A stretch of DNA of 64,000 bases from Zerene cesonia (taxonomy: Eukaryota > Arthropoda > Insecta > Lepidoptera > Pieridae). Of the stretch, positions 37,828 through 51,200 are shown in pieces; the first letter of the stretch is position 1, and each line of letters starts with the position of its first letter. The stretch lies in NCBI RefSeq assembly GCF_012273895.1, contig NC_052111.1, forward strand, positions 1,116,001 through 1,180,000. Reading direction: 5' to 3'. Below the pieces are notes generated by a model. The model did not search any database. It worked only from the letters and a program-made list of their open reading frames with translations, and was not told where the DNA came from. The position numbers and the translations under genes were made by a program.

Positions 37828-37990
37828 GACGTCCCAAAAACGAAGGAGGTTCTCAATTCGGCTGAATATTTTATTTTTTACGCAATAACTACGTTTTAAA
37901 TATATTGACGGGAGTATTTTGTGTGATAGGAAATTTTTGTCATTTGGTCCCATTTTATAATTTGGAGCAAATTCTAAAGTTAACCCCTCA
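37828..37990. repeat. Interspersed repeat copy (family 2)
   Basis: Shares GAAGGAGGTTCTCAATTCG and TTTGGTCCCATT blocks, in the same order and similar spacing, with 25640-25790. Confidence 0.65.
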
Positions 37991-38049
37991 CCTCCGGGGC
38001 GCCACTCGCCTGCGATCTTTTTTATTGAAAATAATTAGTAAAGTTATTG

Positions 38050-38216
38050 TGATAAGCGAGCAGTGGCAAAGTGGTTAGGACCTCAGACTTAAATCGAAAA
38101 GTCCGGGGTTCTATACCAGGCGATCGTGCATCAAAAAAAATTGTTTTCCATTTTATCTGTGATAATTGTGATTAATTGTATTTATGGTGTACAATAAAGC
38201 GTTATTTATTTATCCT
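38050..38216 (+). mobile_element. tRNA-derived SINE candidate
   Basis: It opens with a tRNA-like head: an A-box-like GTGGCAAAGTGGTTAGG and a B-box-like GGGTTCTATACC at about 38106-38117, correctly spaced for an RNA polymerase III promoter. An A-run and a tRNA-unrelated body follow, then a simple-sequence tail of TTTATTTATTTATCC type. This is the usual build of a SINE. No second copy of the body was recognised in the window. Confidence 0.6.
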
Positions 38217-38284
38217 TTTTAAAATTGCATGATATGCTGAGCATCACTAAATTTGCAAAAATTATGTTTTTTGTAATTTTTTTA

Positions 38285-38475
38285 AAGCTACTTTCATATA
38301 TATAAATCTCGTGTCACAATGATTGTCCTCAATAGACTCCTAAACCACTTAACCGATTATAATAAAATTCGCAAACCATCTGCAGTTCGATCCAACTTGA
38401 GAGATAGGATAGTTTAAATAATTTAAATTACGATAAATGACAAAGCCGGCGGAGCCGGGGCGTGCAGCTGGTATA
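38285..38475 (-). repeat. Interspersed repeat with GC-rich end (family 1-like)
   Basis: Ends in GCCGGCGGAGCCGGGGCGTGCAGCTGGT, which read inverted opens ACCAGCTGCACGCCCC, analogous to the ACTAGCTGCGCCCC opening of family 1. It contains the TTAACCGATTATAATAAAAT segment typical of such repeats. A related but distinct family. Confidence 0.55.
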
Positions 38476-39348
38476 TAATAAATCTAACGTACGTATAGAG
38501 GCGCCTTTTCAAATATTAGAGCAAATAAGACGAAACGCATGTTTTCTATACTTTTTATAGAATAATCCAATGTCCAGTTTTTTCCGATTGAATTTAAATT
38601 GGTATAGAAAGTAGATATGCATTCCCTGTACTAATATGAATGGAGAGCGTACTAGCAACAGTAGGATGGATTAAACCTAAACAATTCTAACCAATCCATT
38701 TATGTATACAATATTTTTGATATCAAATTTCAAGGGACATCATTTGCGATAACAAACATAGTTTTCACTTGCTTCATTTTATTCAACAACCATAGTTTTA
38801 TTTTAAAATATTTAGAATAAAAAGTGTTTATGTACACGGTAGTTTTATATCAGAATATAGCAGTTTTATTTTGCTATAGGCGTTCGTCAAACAGACGAAG
38901 TGGAAAACTTAAAAAAAAATTAAATAATAAGCACTGCTTTAGCTATATTTATGTACTGGTGAGCTTAATACAAAAACATTTCTTATTCTTTAGTTTAAAT
39001 GAAAATTTTGCAAGAAGTAGGTAGAGAAAAGGTGAAGTCCCGTGTATTTGGGATTTCACTAGTGGGGTATGGGGCAGATGATATACACTTGTTTAACTGA
39101 TAAATTTTTTTATGGGCAAGAAGGTGATCTGTATCCTAGTATTTTCTTGTGTTTGATTTATCCTGTCAGACCGAAACATTTTTTTTGTGAGACCCACCGA
39201 ACCCGAACCCAGAAAATCGCACCCATGGAATTCTCAGTAGTATATTTACGTGTTAACCACTGTACCAAGGAGGCGGTGGAAGAAAGTAGTGATAGCTATC
39301 TTTTCAAATTAGTACAGTTATATGAAAAAGAAAAATTCCCCATTTCCT

Positions 39349-39465
39349 CTCCTTTTTTTTCGCGACGTCATTCCTTTCCTTATCCTTTAACCCTAATAAG
39401 CAGACAACGTATTTGCAGCGGCCCTGACTCCGCAAATGTTCATAGGCGGTGGTGATTGCTTTATT
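39349..39465 (-). repeat. Interspersed repeat copy (family 3)
   Basis: Contains CTTTCCTTATCCTTTAACCC and a CAAATGTTCATAGGCGGTGG block also seen, in diverged form, at 56205-56345 and, in the opposite orientation, at 43968-44100. Confidence 0.55.
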
Positions 39466-39477
39466 AGTAACAAGCTA

Positions 39478-39690
39478 TCCGCCCGCGGCTATGCCTACGT
39501 AGTCGCAGGAAACTTAGACCCGGGGTTTTTCTAGCATGTTCCCGCTCCCGTGGGATTTCCGGGATAAAAATTATCCTATATCCGTCTCCTGGGTCCAAGC
39601 TACCTCTGCACAAATTTTCAGCCAAATTGGTTAATCCGTTCTTCAGTTATAAATAGTGTAACTAACACCACTTTCTTTTATATATATAGA
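39478..39690 (+). repeat. Interspersed repeat with GC-rich start (family 1-like)
   Basis: Opens ATCCGCCCGCGGCTATGCCTACG, continues with CCGTGGGATTTCCGGGATAA and TATCCTATATCCGTCTCCTG, then CCAAATTGGTTAATCCGTTC. It has the same plan as family 1 but clearly different sequence. Confidence 0.6.
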
Positions 39691-42241
39691 CTAACGACCT
39701 AAACCAGCTCTCTTGAATCACTATATCTAAAAAAAACAGCCCATCAAAGTCATCTTATCTAAATCTAAGCATACAGACACACAGACGGCGGAAAGCGATT
39801 TTGTATACTATCTAGTGAAAATATTGCTGCTCTCCCAAATTGCTATATATATTCTGCCAAATATATATAAATGGGTAAATAAGTTTATTACTCAGTAGTT
39901 TAATTTTAATAGTAATATAGAAAATCACATGAGAGCGTCAAACAAGTCTTTGGCGATTATACAAGCAGATTATTCTATTAAACTTAAGATGGCAATACAA
40001 GATTTATTTATAGTTTACACAATCATCATATTAAAAAATCAATCACAGAATTGTGCCTTTAAATACTCATTCAGGCTAGGAACAATTAATATTCTACGTC
40101 TACAAATTAAAATAAATTAATTGTAATCAATATACAAATCGAACTACGCTTTTTAAGCTCACAAGGTCTTTCATTTAAGATACGTTCCATCTCTCATCTC
40201 GTTCCATCCTCATAAGATGTTACAATTATTTCCATATTATTGATAAAGTAAACTAGAATATATAGATGTTATACAAGAAAACGATAAATGGGTTCTTATA
40301 ATTAGGTTTTTGAATTTTATACGAAACAGTTACAATCATTATTTAAAAAATAAAAAAAGGTAAGGTAAAGGTATCCAGCGAAGTAACAATATGCTCGTTA
40401 TTGGAATTGTTTTTGGCTTTGCCTATTCTTTGCTACAATACTAAAAATATAAAATTTAAATATTAAGAGCAACAAAATGGATGATAATTTTTAGTCCAGA
40501 TTTACAGAATAGATATAATGTTGAAGAACATATTTTTCATTATTTTTTCACGAAGATAGCTAACTGAATATGTATGATAAAGTTATTGTTACTTTAATTT
40601 ATACATACACTTTTATTAAACATAATTTTTAAGAGTTAAAAAATTACCACCCGTTTTGTTGATACTTACTTGAATAAATTGACTTGTTTTTATAAATATT
40701 CTAAGCCCTACTGGTATTCAATCATAGAAATTTTACATTAATTACATGATCTTCAGTTATAATAATTCAATATTAAGCTTTACCGGACTAAACGTACGAT
40801 TTATTTTCCTTAAACACTTTACCAACAATTACTTTTCACAACGTCATACATTTACAACTATAACAGTTCGCTTTGAGCTGCATACAACTAGTTACAATTA
40901 TTATTATACTGAAACGGCACTAGCATTGTGTAATCTAAATTAATACTTAATGTTAACACGTGATGGACGCACCTTCATAATTGCAGAATAAAATTTCAAA
41001 GGGCTGTGTAAAATTACATATTTTTTAATCATGTAGATATATGTTGTTGTAATTTCGCTTTGAGTATTTGCGACTTTAAATATTGCATTCAACGAAATAA
41101 AATCGATGACGATAAAACGATAGATGTCATCCATTTTATTTAAACAACGATTATATATCATTAATTATGAGAACAATCGTGATACAAAATATTATTATAT
41201 GCAACATTTATTAGTTTTGTTAAATTATTCCGCTACTGAGATTCTATTTACCTTTTAAGTGCTAAAAAATGGAAAAGCAACCTGGTGTTACCTTTATAAT
41301 AATTATAATTTCAAAACAATCCGTCAAATATTAATTAAAGGGGCTTATTATCTAAGGAATACTGGCAATGCTTAAATACATTATGGGGAACTTTAATATT
41401 ATCACATAATATCACACCTACCTACTTAAATGCTTTCTCATAAATTTAATAGAATGGCAGCTGTCTGAACTTAAAAATCATATTTAACTTAATTCCTTGT
41501 CATGACATATATATCAAGTTTATTTAAACTATGTTCAAATACACACCAATACCTATATTCTATGGCGATACAGTTGCAATGTTAAGTAACATAATTTTAT
41601 GCTTATTAATATCAGAACAATACATTGGCGTATATATATTATACAGTGGCGTAGCTCTAGGTACCTAGCGGATCTGTCAAGTTCAAAGAAAATATATTTA
41701 TTAGCTCGTTTTATTGTGTTCTCTAGACATATCTTTTTGGCAAACTGTTTAGTTATCCATAGGTTCGGCATATATCGAAACTTATATTGACCATATTTTC
41801 TACGTATCCATTTTCACATTTACAGTATTTGTTTGATTTATATTTATAAAGTGGAGGAGATTATTCATTATCGTGTTCATTAAACTCTTGTTAGTAAGGA
41901 AGAGAGGGCCTTTATTATTGAAGGCCTTAGGCCCATTTTATAAGATACGCAGTGGTGGCACTGTACAGAATACTTGAGGCTTGGTTTATAATGTGCATGC
42001 AAGTCAATAAAAATGGCGTCAAATATATAAGTCATAATTAATATACCTACATGCTATTGTTCACCCTCTATATCAACTAAACTATCATATCTTTTTGAAT
42101 GTATTTTCAAAACGCTTGCGAAAATGATAATCATTTGCTATGGGACAAATGAAATCGTTTGTCAATTTCAAAAAATACTGAACAAACAAATCCGAAAGCT
42201 ATCCATACAACAATTACAGTCTAGTCCCGTTTCCTTAACCT

Positions 42242-45200
42242 TCAGTGAGTGGGCAGCGTGAATTTGTCGAGATGAGAGCTGGAGGGTCGCAGTTTCGCCG
42301 CGAGTTTCATGCGCAATAACGCCAGGAGGGTGGCGACCCCGTGGGCAAATATCATCACCACAGCGCACAGCGCTACGAAACCGAAGGCTGAACCTGCGGA
42401 AGTAATATCTCTGTTTTATATGATTTTCCAACATTGAAATGCTATTTGGTACATTCAACGGGACGCGACAGATTAAATAAATAAAAGAAATACGAGTAGA
42501 GTTTTAGAATATTATGTAATAAAATAATTTAAATAATATGTCATATGTAACAATTTAAACTACAAAACAATTCATTTAATTTTTTAGATTTTCTAATATA
42601 AATAATAAAGATTTCAAATGTTTTAGGCATGTGGAGAGAACACATATTATTAAAAAAAAACTTCCTAAAAGTGAGAAAAAAATAGCCATTTATCACCTTA
42701 GTAATAATGTAGCTTTCAATAGGGTAAATATTTTTCTTTTAATTGATGATTTTCCAGCATGTCAATTAAAAATAAAAAATCACATTTTTAAAACGTAGTC
42801 TGATTAAATAATACAAGAAATCTTAAATTATAAAATTCACGAATAACAATATCTATATTTACCTACATACCTGTGTTTAAATCGTCTATGTTTGATTGAC
42901 AAATAATAATGATGCAAGGATGCAATAAAGCATAATAAAAATACGAAACAAAAAGCTTACTTAGGTTGCAAATTCGATATGTTGTTATGATATACCATGC
43001 CGCGCCAATCAATATCTAATTTTATTTGTTTTTATGAAGGTGTCTATTTCTTTATGAATCGCAGGATACCAACGGAGCGTTTCGTTTAAAATTGTTTTGC
43101 TCTTTTTAATTCTCAGAATAATTTTAAATATTTTTGAGGTATTTAAGGAAAAAGGTATAGCAAGGAATTGTGATGATTTTCAAACTTAAAAGAAACGAAA
43201 CGAAAGAAACTTCTGGGTATCTAGCAGAAATTTATCAGCATTTGGAGCATACTCATCAACATTATGCTGAGCTAGGACCTTTTTCACTTGAACCAGCCAC
43301 AGCGAAAACGCGTGGTGTAATTAATTCTCTCTCTTCTATGTCTTTCCGTTTTTCTTTCGTTATTTTACTGTGTGCAGGAAATCTAATTATTGTTTGTTTG
43401 TTTTGTTTGACATACGTCTTTAACAAATATAGCTGGCAAAAATAAATTGAATTTAAAGGATTCCACCTCGCATTTTTACCTGGCTTATTCCAATCTAGCG
43501 CTGGATAGATAGCTGGCAGGCCGATCCGATCCGTGCCCCCCAGCGCCCAGTACAACGCGCTGAATATCCCATAAGTGAGGCCCGCGCCGGCGCCGAACAG
43601 CGCATGCGCGCCGCGGACCGGGTGCGCGGTCACCAGCAGCTCCACAATCATGACTAGCGAGTTGCAGCCGTGCACTAGGATGTTTAACGCGTTGATTTCG
43701 TGGATTTCTGAAAAGTATATATTATGCAGTATTATACAATTGTCAATTTGTAAGTGGTAAATTCTGCCCACAATGTTTTCGCGTATTAAATATTAGATTT
43801 GTTTTTATCACTAAAATATTTGAAAGTCTTAACTTTATATTAAAATAGACAACGGGGTACAGTTGATGCCAACAGACATAAGATCAGATCTTAAAAACAA
43901 CATACAACAACAACTCATATATGAGATAATATTACGCCAACCATTTATATTACAAGAATTGTTTGTTTTTTTTATGTGAGAGCGGATAATCGAGAGAGTG
44001 GTTCGCCTGATGGTAATCCATCACCACCACCCAACATCATTTGCAGAGGTGAGGCTTTTGCAATTGCGTTGCCCGCTTTTAAATGATGAACGATAAGGAA
44101 AAAATTACTACAGGAAAAAAGGAATAGAATGCGAATGGTGTTGAAAAAGAAATGGGACTCCGGCTACCCCACTCATCGCACAGACCACAGCCCATTCGCA
44201 TGCTACTACTTCACGCCGATCTGTGAGGTACCTACCTTCCGCAATAGCAAGCTGGTCCAATTCGTACCGAAGTGTGCTCGACTCCCACGGTTAAATTGTT
44301 TGGTAAAATCAGTTCGAAAGAATTATAGAAAAGTATAGATAATAAACTCACGATTAAAACGGACAATGAAAGAATCAACTTAGTTATGGTGTATGTGAGT
44401 ATCTACTCTACTTATTACTGCTCTTCAAGTATCTACTCTACTTAATACTATGTAAATTAGTTTTTATAACAGTTCTTACTGAATACCCGTGCATTGTGTA
44501 ATTGCATAAAACCTTTTACCTCTAATTAATTATTCCTGTAGGTATTATTAAAAACAGCATAAATTTCAATATGTAATATGCATTTATTTACACACTGTAT
44601 GATTGAGCATACTACTTTGATAGTAAAAAAGCAAATCTCAGTTTTGTGTCAGAAGACTTGTGTGGTTTAGTTTAGGAAAGGATATATATTTATTTCTTAC
44701 AAAACTACTTACTGGGATCATGGACTAGAGTCCAATACACAAGAGTGATGACAAAGGCCAGATCGGTAGCAATATTGTGGGCTAGCCAGTAGACGCGGCA
44801 AATCAGAGGCGTTTTCTGGCGCCGTGGCAGAGGTATCTCTTCGTCGTCGCAAGCTGGAAAAATGTGTAACATAATTTATATTCATTGTCATTTTGCGTGA
44901 TAGCTCGTTCCATGTTTTTGTTCTTCCTTATTCGTTATTTTTGTTCTTCCCTATTCATTAAGTTTTTTGTTTCATAGTTTTTACTGTGTATGTTTGATAA
45001 CAGTTTTGGTTTTTTTTACATATATAAATACTGGCACTTAACATAATTAAAAATTAAACATTAGTTAAATTTGAAGGAAACATTTTGAGGTTATATTAAT
45101 GAAAATTAATCATCTCTCGACTATTCCCTCCATAAAATACATTGAAATTCAGTTGACGTCACATTTTAACGGTAAAATAAGTTCAAAACAAAATATACAA

Positions 45201-48200
45201 CCACAACAAGCCCACATAGTTCCAATTGTTATTTGTTAGCGATATTGGCTCGCACGTCAATAGGAATGAGGAACCAATAAGGATAATTGTGGCTAACGTC
45301 CCACTCGGCGAGTTTAATTGACGCGAAATGGTTTCAATCAAATGCGTCACGAGTCTCGCTCCCCTGTCAGCACGATTCATGGGGAACAGAGCTCTTCCCT
45401 GTCCCATCCATATTGAAATGGGATGACGATCCGACCGGAAAACATTGATTTATTAGTGCGGCAGTAAAGCAGTGCGTAAAGGCGCTTGAAGCTATTCTTC
45501 TAAATGACAATACGAGTTGGACAAACACGCGCGGTCGAATCAAAATTTTTACTAAGCCTTTAAGCCTCATAGTTGACTGCAAATGTAATAAATAGCTGTT
45601 GGATGACCATATTAATAAAAATACTACGCCTTCTTTTCAAGCGTTTGTGGGCTGCCTAAAGCAGTATTAAATCAATATCAAACGCTATATAGGTTCTTAT
45701 CGACCAGATTCATTGAATTTTAACTAATTTTTTTAAATTCTTGGTAATATATGGTATGCCATCAAAGTGTATATATAGACCATTTAAAGAAAAAATTGCA
45801 TGAAATGGAACTATTAATTGTACTCTTTGCATTGCATGCATTATAATTAATTAAACTTATCATAATGTCGATTATATACGTACGTATTACCTTACCTTAA
45901 TCAAGAAGTAAACTAAGGAAAAACGACACCATATTGCATCTACAGGAGCGCCAATCAAATAAAAGTGGATTCGCAAGATAACGCGAGTGATTAGACAATT
46001 TCTTAATACATCCATCACACCACAACAACATGCCATACTCTTAAGGATTTTGATGAATGAAACACGTGTTAGACCATGCGAGATCACGTTATTTCAATGG
46101 CAATGGAGACACGCGACGGTGCAATGAATTAATTGTTTCCAGTGGGCTTCTCGCTATTCTATGAAATGTTCAGACGAAATCACGCGAGGCGCTTGACATT
46201 GTATAACAATTAAACGAACTATCACATACTTGTTTTAATTATTTCCAATCCAGCTTTTGGCTATTGATTATTGGAATAATAATAAAACAAATCTGTATTG
46301 GTTTTGTTTGAAATTACTATTAGGGATAATTTTTGGCATACCAAGCGACCCAATAGACGCAAAAGAACCGAATTGCCTAATACCATTATGAGTATTTATT
46401 CATATTTTTGATGAGGAGGAATACGTCACCATGGATTCATTTAAATAGATTGACTCTTGACCCACACTAACATCGTCACACTATAGTTGCAACATAATAC
46501 TCACGTATACAGTATGTTTTTTGATTCTTGTATTTATGTACAACGGCTAGCGCCAAGCCAGCTTGTATTACTATCAGCATATAACCCCAGTTCGTGAAAT
46601 AGATGAACCACTTGAAGTAATTCAGTTCCACCTTGGGCCCGTCGTAAAGCCGCGGCAGCCGCTGGCAAACGAAACTTGATACACCGATTGAGAATACTGT
46701 TAAGAATAATATCCACCTGTAAATGAAAGATAATGTCAAAGGGTCTTGAATGAGTACGTCATTAAATAGCTGCTCTTATAGTTTTAACTTCTAATTATGT
46801 ATTGTAAAGTACTGTACTGTTTGCCTGTCTTTTATGAAATATATGACTGAAAAAACAGCATTTCAATAATTGAGTAATTTAACAGGTTAAATGATCAATT
46901 TAAAATAGCGTGTATTTAAAAAAAATATACATACATTTTTCACAATAATAAATTTATCCACTCAATTTAACATGTAAAAAATATTATAAAAGATTTAAGG
47001 CTAAGTTACCTATAAACTAAATAGAAAGTCGCCGGTCTGTGCCCCGTCTGCCACTGACTGCAGGCGAAGTGGTAGGGCGGAGAGTGTTCAAGGTTCAGGC
47101 CACGTCTGCTGGCCTGCCACATGCGTCCCAGCATGGCTGGCTTACAGATTTTTTTCATGGCTGAAATCAGAGATACGGAGTTCAACTAGATGTCGATTTA
47201 TATACATTTTAGATACAGATAAGGTACCTATGACATAATTTGTTATCTATTGACTGAAATTTACATACTGTAATAAAATTTAATTCGATAGTAACCTCAC
47301 CCAGTTTAAGGAGATAATCGTAAGAGAATGGGATTAAGTTTTTACTAAAGATAATTAAGTATAAATCACTTAAATAATTATCTAAATTCATCATAGTTTG
47401 TGGACATGCATAACCTGTTACATGTAGCTAAATGCAATAAGGAGATATAGACTGATAAAAGGAAATCATTTATCGTCTCAACATGCAATTCAAATACTTC
47501 CCACACTTCTATTTTTATCGTGTTTAATATAAATTGTAATCAATGTTAGAACGTAGCATTATAAACGTAGTATTATAACGTAGTATTATGATTATACGTT
47601 TTGAATAAAAAATGTTTTATTTATTTTCTGTTTAAGTTAGAATATGCAACCAAACAACTTGTACTCTGACCAAACTGTGGTACGCCTGACTAAACGATCA
47701 GCGCCCATGAAGATTTGCAGAAATAGGCCTCAGAAAATTCTTTGCCAGTTTTAAGGCATAAAAAAAGGATTGTCGACAGTGTTTAAGGAAGGGACTGAGA
47801 AAGGTTGGAGAAGCGAACGGGCCTCAGTAAATCCTAGGTTTGTTGGTTAATAGACCAAACGGAGGAATGGACACCTTAAAATAAATGTTGGTGTAAATGT
47901 TATTTGTTGAATCGTATTTCTTTACTCATTATGTAATTGAAACTATTTACTGTAATATATGTTATATTGAATCCATTTATTGTAATATTAAGAACTAAAA
48001 GATGTGATCGGAAAATAGAATAAGCATAATTACTACTGCGGAACAAAAAAAGTAATTTTGCTCGTAGGAACAAAAGAATATATTAACGGATTAGAATGTA
48101 TATAAATTATATTAATTCATCGATGTAACATAATTAACTTTTTCTACATGGAAGATCATATCACATTGTAAGCAACAAGTTGGCTATTAGTCAATATCAA

Positions 48201-51200
48201 AATCTTCATTGTAAACAAAGAATCTCATTTATTCGTCGTTATTTTACATTCTACAGATAAAATCTTTGATGGCGACAAGGCTCCTACCATTTCAAAACTT
48301 CGAACACGAATATGTCAAAAGAAATGGGTAATGTTTTTTCTTTAAAAACTTTCTGTATCTATTTATAATTCAGTTCGATTCTGATGCATTTTTAATTATC
48401 ACAAGTATGGGTATCGCGCATCTAGAGAAGGATAAATCAATAAAATCATTCAGCTAATCAAAACACGTAAGATACTTTAATGTGAGATAACGGCATAGCT
48501 ACAGTGCTCTCCTTCATTAAATACGAGCCAATTAAATCAGATTACTTTCCTCATGAGTACAAGATTGTCAAGGCTCGGGGTTAACTTGAAAGTAACCTTT
48601 GAATCATTCTATCTTTGAGCACATGCCAAACCAATTGCTCATTCTTTATCTAATAGAGCTCTAATTGAGTCTCGTTTTTAAAAGTCTCTTGATACCTCTT
48701 TTAATTCTAGACGGTGTCACAGCATTATATTGCCTCTGAGTACATATCTACTGAGAGATATCTAAGGTGCGTAAGATAGGATGTGAATATATATTATGTA
48801 AAATTTGGAACATTAATAATAAAGTATCACAACTTTTATAATAAAGTATCAATGGAACCTAAGATGCAAATAGATATTATATGTAATAAATTAATAGAGG
48901 TTATATTTTGATGCATAAATATGCATCAAAATATATCCTCTATTATATGTATGCATATTTATGCATCAAAATATAACCTCTATTAATTTATTACATATAA
49001 TATCTATTTGCATTCTCTTAATACCGGAAATTTTGGTGAGAGATACATCGAGTATTCCAAAAAGCTGACTTATTTGAGAAATAAAAGTGATTTTAAAAAG
49101 AAAAAATATAGCTAGAGTAGAGATAAATTACGTAATCACTGCAATACTATGTGTGGAGATCCATGGCTATGCTATCTTCATAATGCGTTCGAGGATTACC
49201 GAGAAATTTTGAACAGGCAAATAACTTTCTCCCAATAATGAATACTAATTTATTAAATTAATACTTTTACAATATTTCTACAACCTTTGATGCTACTGTC
49301 AAAAATTTCCCTTCATAAAGATGCAGTTGGTCTTTCATCATCATTTCAACATATATGGGATATGTTCCCACTGCTGGGACACAGGCCTTCTATGAGAGTA
49401 CAGGCCTTCACCGTTTTAAACAATGGTGATTGAAAACTCAATTTATTCCCTGCACGTTCGCCCCGTCTCGAACCCCGACTTATCGATTTTGAAGTGTTGG
49501 TCTTTACCAACTACTAATTTCTCTTCGCTCACTTTCGGTAAATTTTCCGCCTATCCTATGCCATTCCGATAAAACTTTTCATGTTTGTCTATAGGAACAA
49601 TTATTATTTTGGGAATATTTTAGAATCTTTTGTTACTTAAAATATTTATCTTATTTTATTAATCCGGCAAGCTGTGTCGCAGACAGACTTCAGGACGTGA
49701 TTTTGTCTACAGGAATACTGCAAAATCTTAATGTTTAAAAATTTTCGTGTATTTAGTTAACATGTTGCTAAAAATAAAATTAAATCAACTACAATATTAC
49801 AACATAAAAAGTATGGTATAGATAAACTATATCTGATATAAAACGAACACGATTTTATCCACCTCATAGAATTGCCCTGACATATGATATATGAATTAAA
49901 TCACACATAATCAAATAGTTAACACGTAGGTTAAATAAACATTATAGACGGATTCTTTTTACTTGCAGGTATATGTATTTGTATATTTTTTTTATATTAA
50001 ACACTACTAAGATTTATATCTTAGGTTTTTAATCACTCAATCACCCACAAACGATTTACAATGTCATGTGGAAGTGAGTTCAATAGATATAGCATTGGCG
50101 AGCGGATGCTGCGCGGTGTTATACATCGCGATATTAGTACAGCTATTGTATATTGCCTCGTTCGCTATAAAAGAAACATGCAATAGTCACTTGTTGGGAG
50201 ACGAGTGATCGTAATCCCCTTTGATAGACCCTCTCTGCTGTTTTGTGTTTAAACTTAAAACGGACTGTTTATTTTCGAAACGTATTCAATATTTTGTGTA
50301 GTGAAACACTTGTTTCACCTAATATTAAAGTTATTTGAAATATTGAGAAAACAATTGAGTGAAATCTATAATTAATACTCATATCAAAACTATTTGTTTT
50401 TTGTCAAAATATTAAAACATTCATCGTTGATAAAAGAAACAATTTTAATGAATCCATTTTAAAATAGGTACATCCATGGCATAAACATGTGTATGACACG
50501 TTGTATCATTTGCAACAGCACGTAATACATTGATGTATCCAGAGGAACAATGTTTAAGCACAAACTGTTACCAAAACAAATGTATGGAGTTTAATTAATT
50601 GTATCATAAAAGTTGATTGATGGTCGAGACAGTTCAAGTGGTCGCCAATGTTTGATCAGTTACTAATTGAAAACTGTCGTCAAGCGGAGATATCAAAGGC
50701 CACCTGCGTATCCAGCTGATATATGCTATAATGAAGATGCAAGTAGTATGCAAACAACCTTATTTAGGCATGCGAAACAATCGTCATTGTTAATCGACTA
50801 GTTTAAAGATTGATCGGATGGGAATTGATTCATTAGACATTGATATGCGGTAATAATGTCCCTGGAGGTAACGCTAGTTACTAGTTAGTATTCTGTGCTG
50901 GAGGTTGGGTATATTATTTGTATAGACAATTGCAAATTGAAAACATCGTTTTTAATAACAAAATTATGTTCGTAATTTTGATACACATATTTATTAAAAA
51001 AAATATTTACTTTATTTTTTAATTCAAATAGTAATCGAGTTACAAATATTTTCATTATACACAAAACATATAGTAAGAATGAAATAATAAAATTATTAGG
51101 TTTTAATTTCGATAATAACTCGCTATCTGTATTATATGTGACTATATGCTTCTTTCCTATTATTTGAAATCAAATATTCGCATTTCCATATAGCAATGAA

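Larger units (their letters stand above)
33588..42241. other. Long intergenic region between Rost E and Rost F
   Basis: About 8.7 kb with no supported gene. It holds repeats at 35106-35302, 37828-37990, 38050-38216, 38285-38475, 39349-39465 and 39478-39690, and a small hairpin at 37453-37488. The short ORFs (for example 34757, 36624, 39069, 40746) lack family motifs, splice support or coding bias. A minus-strand AATAAA at 41916-41911, about 330 bases past the stop of F, may be its poly(A) signal. Confidence 0.6.

Noticed and set aside
39069..39455. 128-codon plus-strand ORF
   Set aside because: Its second half lies in an interspersed repeat and the rest has no recognisable domain.
43170..43445. 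Plus-strand ORF of 91 codons
   Set aside because: It overlaps no splice-supported gene, lies in a Rost F intron, and shows no motif; probably chance.
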